14,927 bases of DNA, from contig SKPV01000257.1 in NCBI GenBank assembly GCA_007119345.1, forward strand, positions 1-14,927, given 5' to 3'. This stretch comes from Halovivax sp. (lineage in GTDB: Archaea; Halobacteriota; Halobacteria; Halobacteriales; Natrialbaceae). Below, in pieces: positions 13,239-14,927 of the stretch. Within the stretch, counting starts at the first letter, position 1. Each line of letters begins with the position of its first letter. The position numbers and the translations under genes are program-made. A model generated the notes under the pieces. That model was not told the DNA's origin. It searched no databases and worked only from the letters and a program-made list of their open reading frames with translations.

Positions 13239-14846
13239 TCAGAAGAAGTCCTCGAGCCCGGACTGGTCCTCGTCCTCGGCCGCCTGCTCGGCCGTGTCCG
13301 GGGACGAATCGTCGTCGGTCTCGGCCGCTTCATCGCCGCTCCCGGGATCCTCCGTCGATCCGCCGGCGCGGCCGTCTCCGGGCGCCGTTTCATCGCTCTC
13401 GCCTTCGTTCGTCCCCGACGGCTCGTCGTCCGCCGAACCGGCGACCGACGCGTCGAGCGTGTGCTGGCTCCCGTCGTCCGCGTCGTCACCGGAGGCGTCG
13501 TCGTCGCGCCCGTCGCTCGGGTCACGGGTTCGAGAGGCGTCGAGGAACGCGTCGCCGCCGTGTTCGACGACCCGCGCCTCTCGGCGCTCTCCGGCGTCGG
13601 CGACGATGTTCTGGACCTTGTTGGTGTCCTTACCGCTCCCGGTGACGAACGAGACCTCGGCCTCGTCGAGCTCGTATGCGGCGGTCATCCGGACCGTGAG
13701 CTCGCGGTTCCGACAGTGGTGGGTCATCGCCGAGAGGTACGGAAGGAGGTCCCGCCTGGCGGTGGCCACGCTCACCCCTTCGCGCTCGGCGATCCGCTCG
13801 GCGATCGCGTCTCGCGTGTCGCGGGTGCTGCGGGAGCGCCCGAGCTTCGACCAGTAGCTGGGCGGGCCGTACCGGGTCCAGCCGCCCTTGTCCTCGCGCC
13901 GGGAGGCCGCGACGCCGGCGGTCATGTTGTCCGTCGCGTACCGCCAGTAGGAGTAGTTCTGCGTGGCCCGGACCCGCCCGAGCCAGCGATCGGCGTTCGA
14001 GAGGTAGCCGTAGGCGTCGGCCAGCTCTCGGCCCCGGTAGTCTTTGGGCACGTTGTCCTCGATCCAGTTGATGAGGTCGTCCGGGGTCTCGTCGACGTCG
14101 TAGGACGCCTTCAGGGCGCCTTCGGCGTCTTTCTCCTTGATCAGGGCGTCGAGGAAGTCGAAGATCCCCTCGGTGCGATCGCGCTCGCCGGTGACGACGT
14201 CGTCGGTCGTGAGCGTCTCGGCGTCCTCGGCGATCGCCTGGAGGTCGTTGACCGCCGAGCGGAGGTCGCCGCTCGTCGCGTCGGCGATCGCCGCCAGCGC
14301 ATCGTCCTCGAACTCGACGCCTTCTTTGCGACAGATGTCCCGGAGGACGGGAACGATCGACCGCGCCGAGACGTCGCGAAACTCGATCGTCTCGCAGGCG
14401 TTCCGCAGCGACTGACTCATGTCGTAAAACTCGTTCGCCACGAGAACGATCGGCTGGTTCGCCGACTTCACGACGCGGGTCACCTCGCGGGAGCCGCCGT
14501 AGTCGGCGTTGCCGTGGAAGTTGTCCGCCTCGTCGAGGATCACCAGTCGTCGACCGCCGCTCCCGCCCGTGAGCGTGCCAGATTTCGACGCCTCGCCCGC
14601 AACGCGCTCGATGACCTCGGCTCCCCGGTGGTCGCTCGCGTTGAGCTCCATCACCGGCCACCCGAGATCGTTAGCCAGCGCGTGCGCGGCCGACGTCTTC
14701 CCGACGCCGGGGCTCCCGTGGACGATCGCCGCCTTCCGGTGGTCGTCCCAGGTTTGGGCCCACTCGCGCAGCTGGTCGCGGGCCTTGTCGTTTCCCCGCA
14801 CCGCCGACAGCGTCGTCGGGCGGTACTTCTCGGTCCAGTCGGTCAT
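13239..14846 (-). CDS. rfcL: Replication factor C large subunit
   Basis: The 535-residue protein is the large subunit of the archaeal clamp loader, which opens and loads PCNA at primer-template junctions. The N-terminus MTDWTEKYRP is typical. Walker A GSPGVGKT is at 44-51, Walker B LVILDEAD at 101-108, and the AAA+ lid and sensor region (SGDLRSAVNDLQ) follow near 194-205. The collar domain includes YGYLSNADRWLGR and NYSYWRYA near 270-300. From about 430 the chain becomes an acidic, Ser/Asp/Glu-rich tail of roughly 95 residues. It ends in QSGLEDFF, matching the PCNA-interacting (PIP) box at the extreme C-terminus. The small RFC subunit is not in this window. A TATA element lies 27 bp before the ATG. 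Confidence 0.95.
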   Translation of the reverse strand: MTDWTEKYRPTTLSAVRGNDKARDQLREWAQTWDDHRKAAIVHGSPGVGKTSAAHALANDLGWPVMELNASDHRGAEVIERVAGEASKSGTLTGGSGGRRLVILDEADNFHGNADYGGSREVTRVVKSANQPIVLVANEFYDMSQSLRNACETIEFRDVSARSIVPVLRDICRKEGVEFEDDALAAIADATSGDLRSAVNDLQAIAEDAETLTTDDVVTGERDRTEGIFDFLDALIKEKDAEGALKASYDVDETPDDLINWIEDNVPKDYRGRELADAYGYLSNADRWLGRVRATQNYSYWRYATDNMTAGVAASRREDKGGWTRYGPPSYWSKLGRSRSTRDTRDAIAERIAEREGVSVATARRDLLPYLSAMTHHCRNRELTVRMTAAYELDEAEVSFVTGSGKDTNKVQNIVADAGERREARVVEHGGDAFLDASRTRDPSDGRDDDASGDDADDGSQHTLDASVAGSADDEPSGTNEGESDETAPGDGRAGGSTEDPGSGDEAAETDDDSSPDTAEQAAEDEDQSGLEDFF

Positions 14847-14868
14847 TGCGTACGGGTTGGGACGAGTC

Positions 14869-14878
14869 GCGTTTAGTG
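14869..14878 (-). promoter_or_regulatory. TATA-like element for rfcL
   Basis: CACTAAACGC on the minus strand, centred about 27 bp before ATG 14846. It lies in the short gap after the partial gene at the right edge. Confidence 0.45.
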
Positions 14879-14889
14879 GTTGCGGAGCG

Positions 14890-14927
14890 TCACTCCTCGT
14901 CTACGGACTTCAAGTCGAGCCGTCGTC
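14890..14927 (-). CDS. Possible C-terminal end of an unidentified minus-strand gene
   Basis: In one minus-strand frame the last 36 bases of the window read RRLDLKSVDEE followed by TGA (14890-14892). The acidic end is in character with this genome, and the position 43 bp before rfcL fits a gene end. Eleven residues are too few to identify a family, and a chance open frame is quite possible. Confidence 0.35.
   Translation of the reverse strand, partial: RRLDLKSVDEE

Noticed and set aside
13430..13470. A second PIP-like motif (QHTLDASV) in the RfcL tail
   Set aside because: It lacks the aromatic pair at the end of a PIP box, so only the C-terminal QSGLEDFF is credible.
13461..14876. 471-codon open frame on the plus strand opposite rfcL
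   Set aside because: The rfcL frame has Walker A and B motifs and a PIP box. The opposite frame shows no motif and is a GC-bias shadow.
1..14927. CRISPR array, tRNA, rRNA or insertion sequence
   Set aside because: I saw no regularly spaced repeats, no cloverleaf-like sequence, no transposase motif and no terminal inverted repeats flanking a gene.

Overview
The window reads as a piece of haloarchaeal (class Halobacteria) chromosome. It is GC-rich and the predicted proteins are strongly acidic. Several gene families are archaeal types: a 63-residue S17e, short archaeal triosephosphate isomerase, MBF1, replication factor C large subunit, AK6-type adenylate kinase and a CDP-alcohol phosphatidyltransferase. 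Many genes have a TATA-like element about 25-30 bp before the start codon, as expected for leaderless haloarchaeal transcripts. Genus cannot be fixed from sequence alone. I see no rRNA, tRNA, insertion sequence, CRISPR array or replication origin.

Layout. (1) 1-2104, plus strand: the 3' end of a dihydrouridine-synthase-like TIM-barrel gene, a CitG/MdcB-like gene, a DUF447 flavoprotein gene overlapping it by 4 bp, and rps17e. (2) 2278-3892: a small two-helix membrane protein (minus), a 334-bp gap with three copies of a 9-bp motif, then asd for aspartate semialdehyde dehydrogenase (plus). (3) 4003-5728, plus: an overlapping pair for 3-hydroxyacyl-CoA dehydrogenase and enoyl-CoA hydratase, which would catalyse consecutive steps of fatty-acyl-CoA or hydroxybutyryl-CoA metabolism. 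(4) 5763-7743, minus: an ornithine-cyclodeaminase-family protein with altered active-site residues, a small membrane protein behind a strong TATA box, and a DUF3054 membrane protein. (5) 7892-9287: a convergent pair, a protein with three CxxC/CxxC zinc modules plus a C-terminal J domain (plus) and a TIR-domain protein with a C-terminal zinc-ribbon-like end (minus). This is the least conventional part of the window. (6) 9425-14846, minus: tpiA, MBF1, a tight hisC - AK6 kinase - CDP-alcohol phosphatidyltransferase operon with GTGA overlaps at both junctions, and rfcL, ending in an acidic tail and a PCNA-binding motif. A likely C-terminal fragment of another minus-strand gene sits at the right edge.

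Most genes are housekeeping: amino-acid biosynthesis (asd, hisC), central carbon (tpiA), lipid head-group synthesis, replication (rfcL), translation (rps17e) and transcription co-activation (MBF1). The best candidates for undescribed biology are the TIR-zinc protein, the triple-zinc J-domain protein beside it, the divergent cyclodeaminase-like enzyme, and the CitG-like/DUF447/TIM-barrel module whose role in halophiles is unclear.
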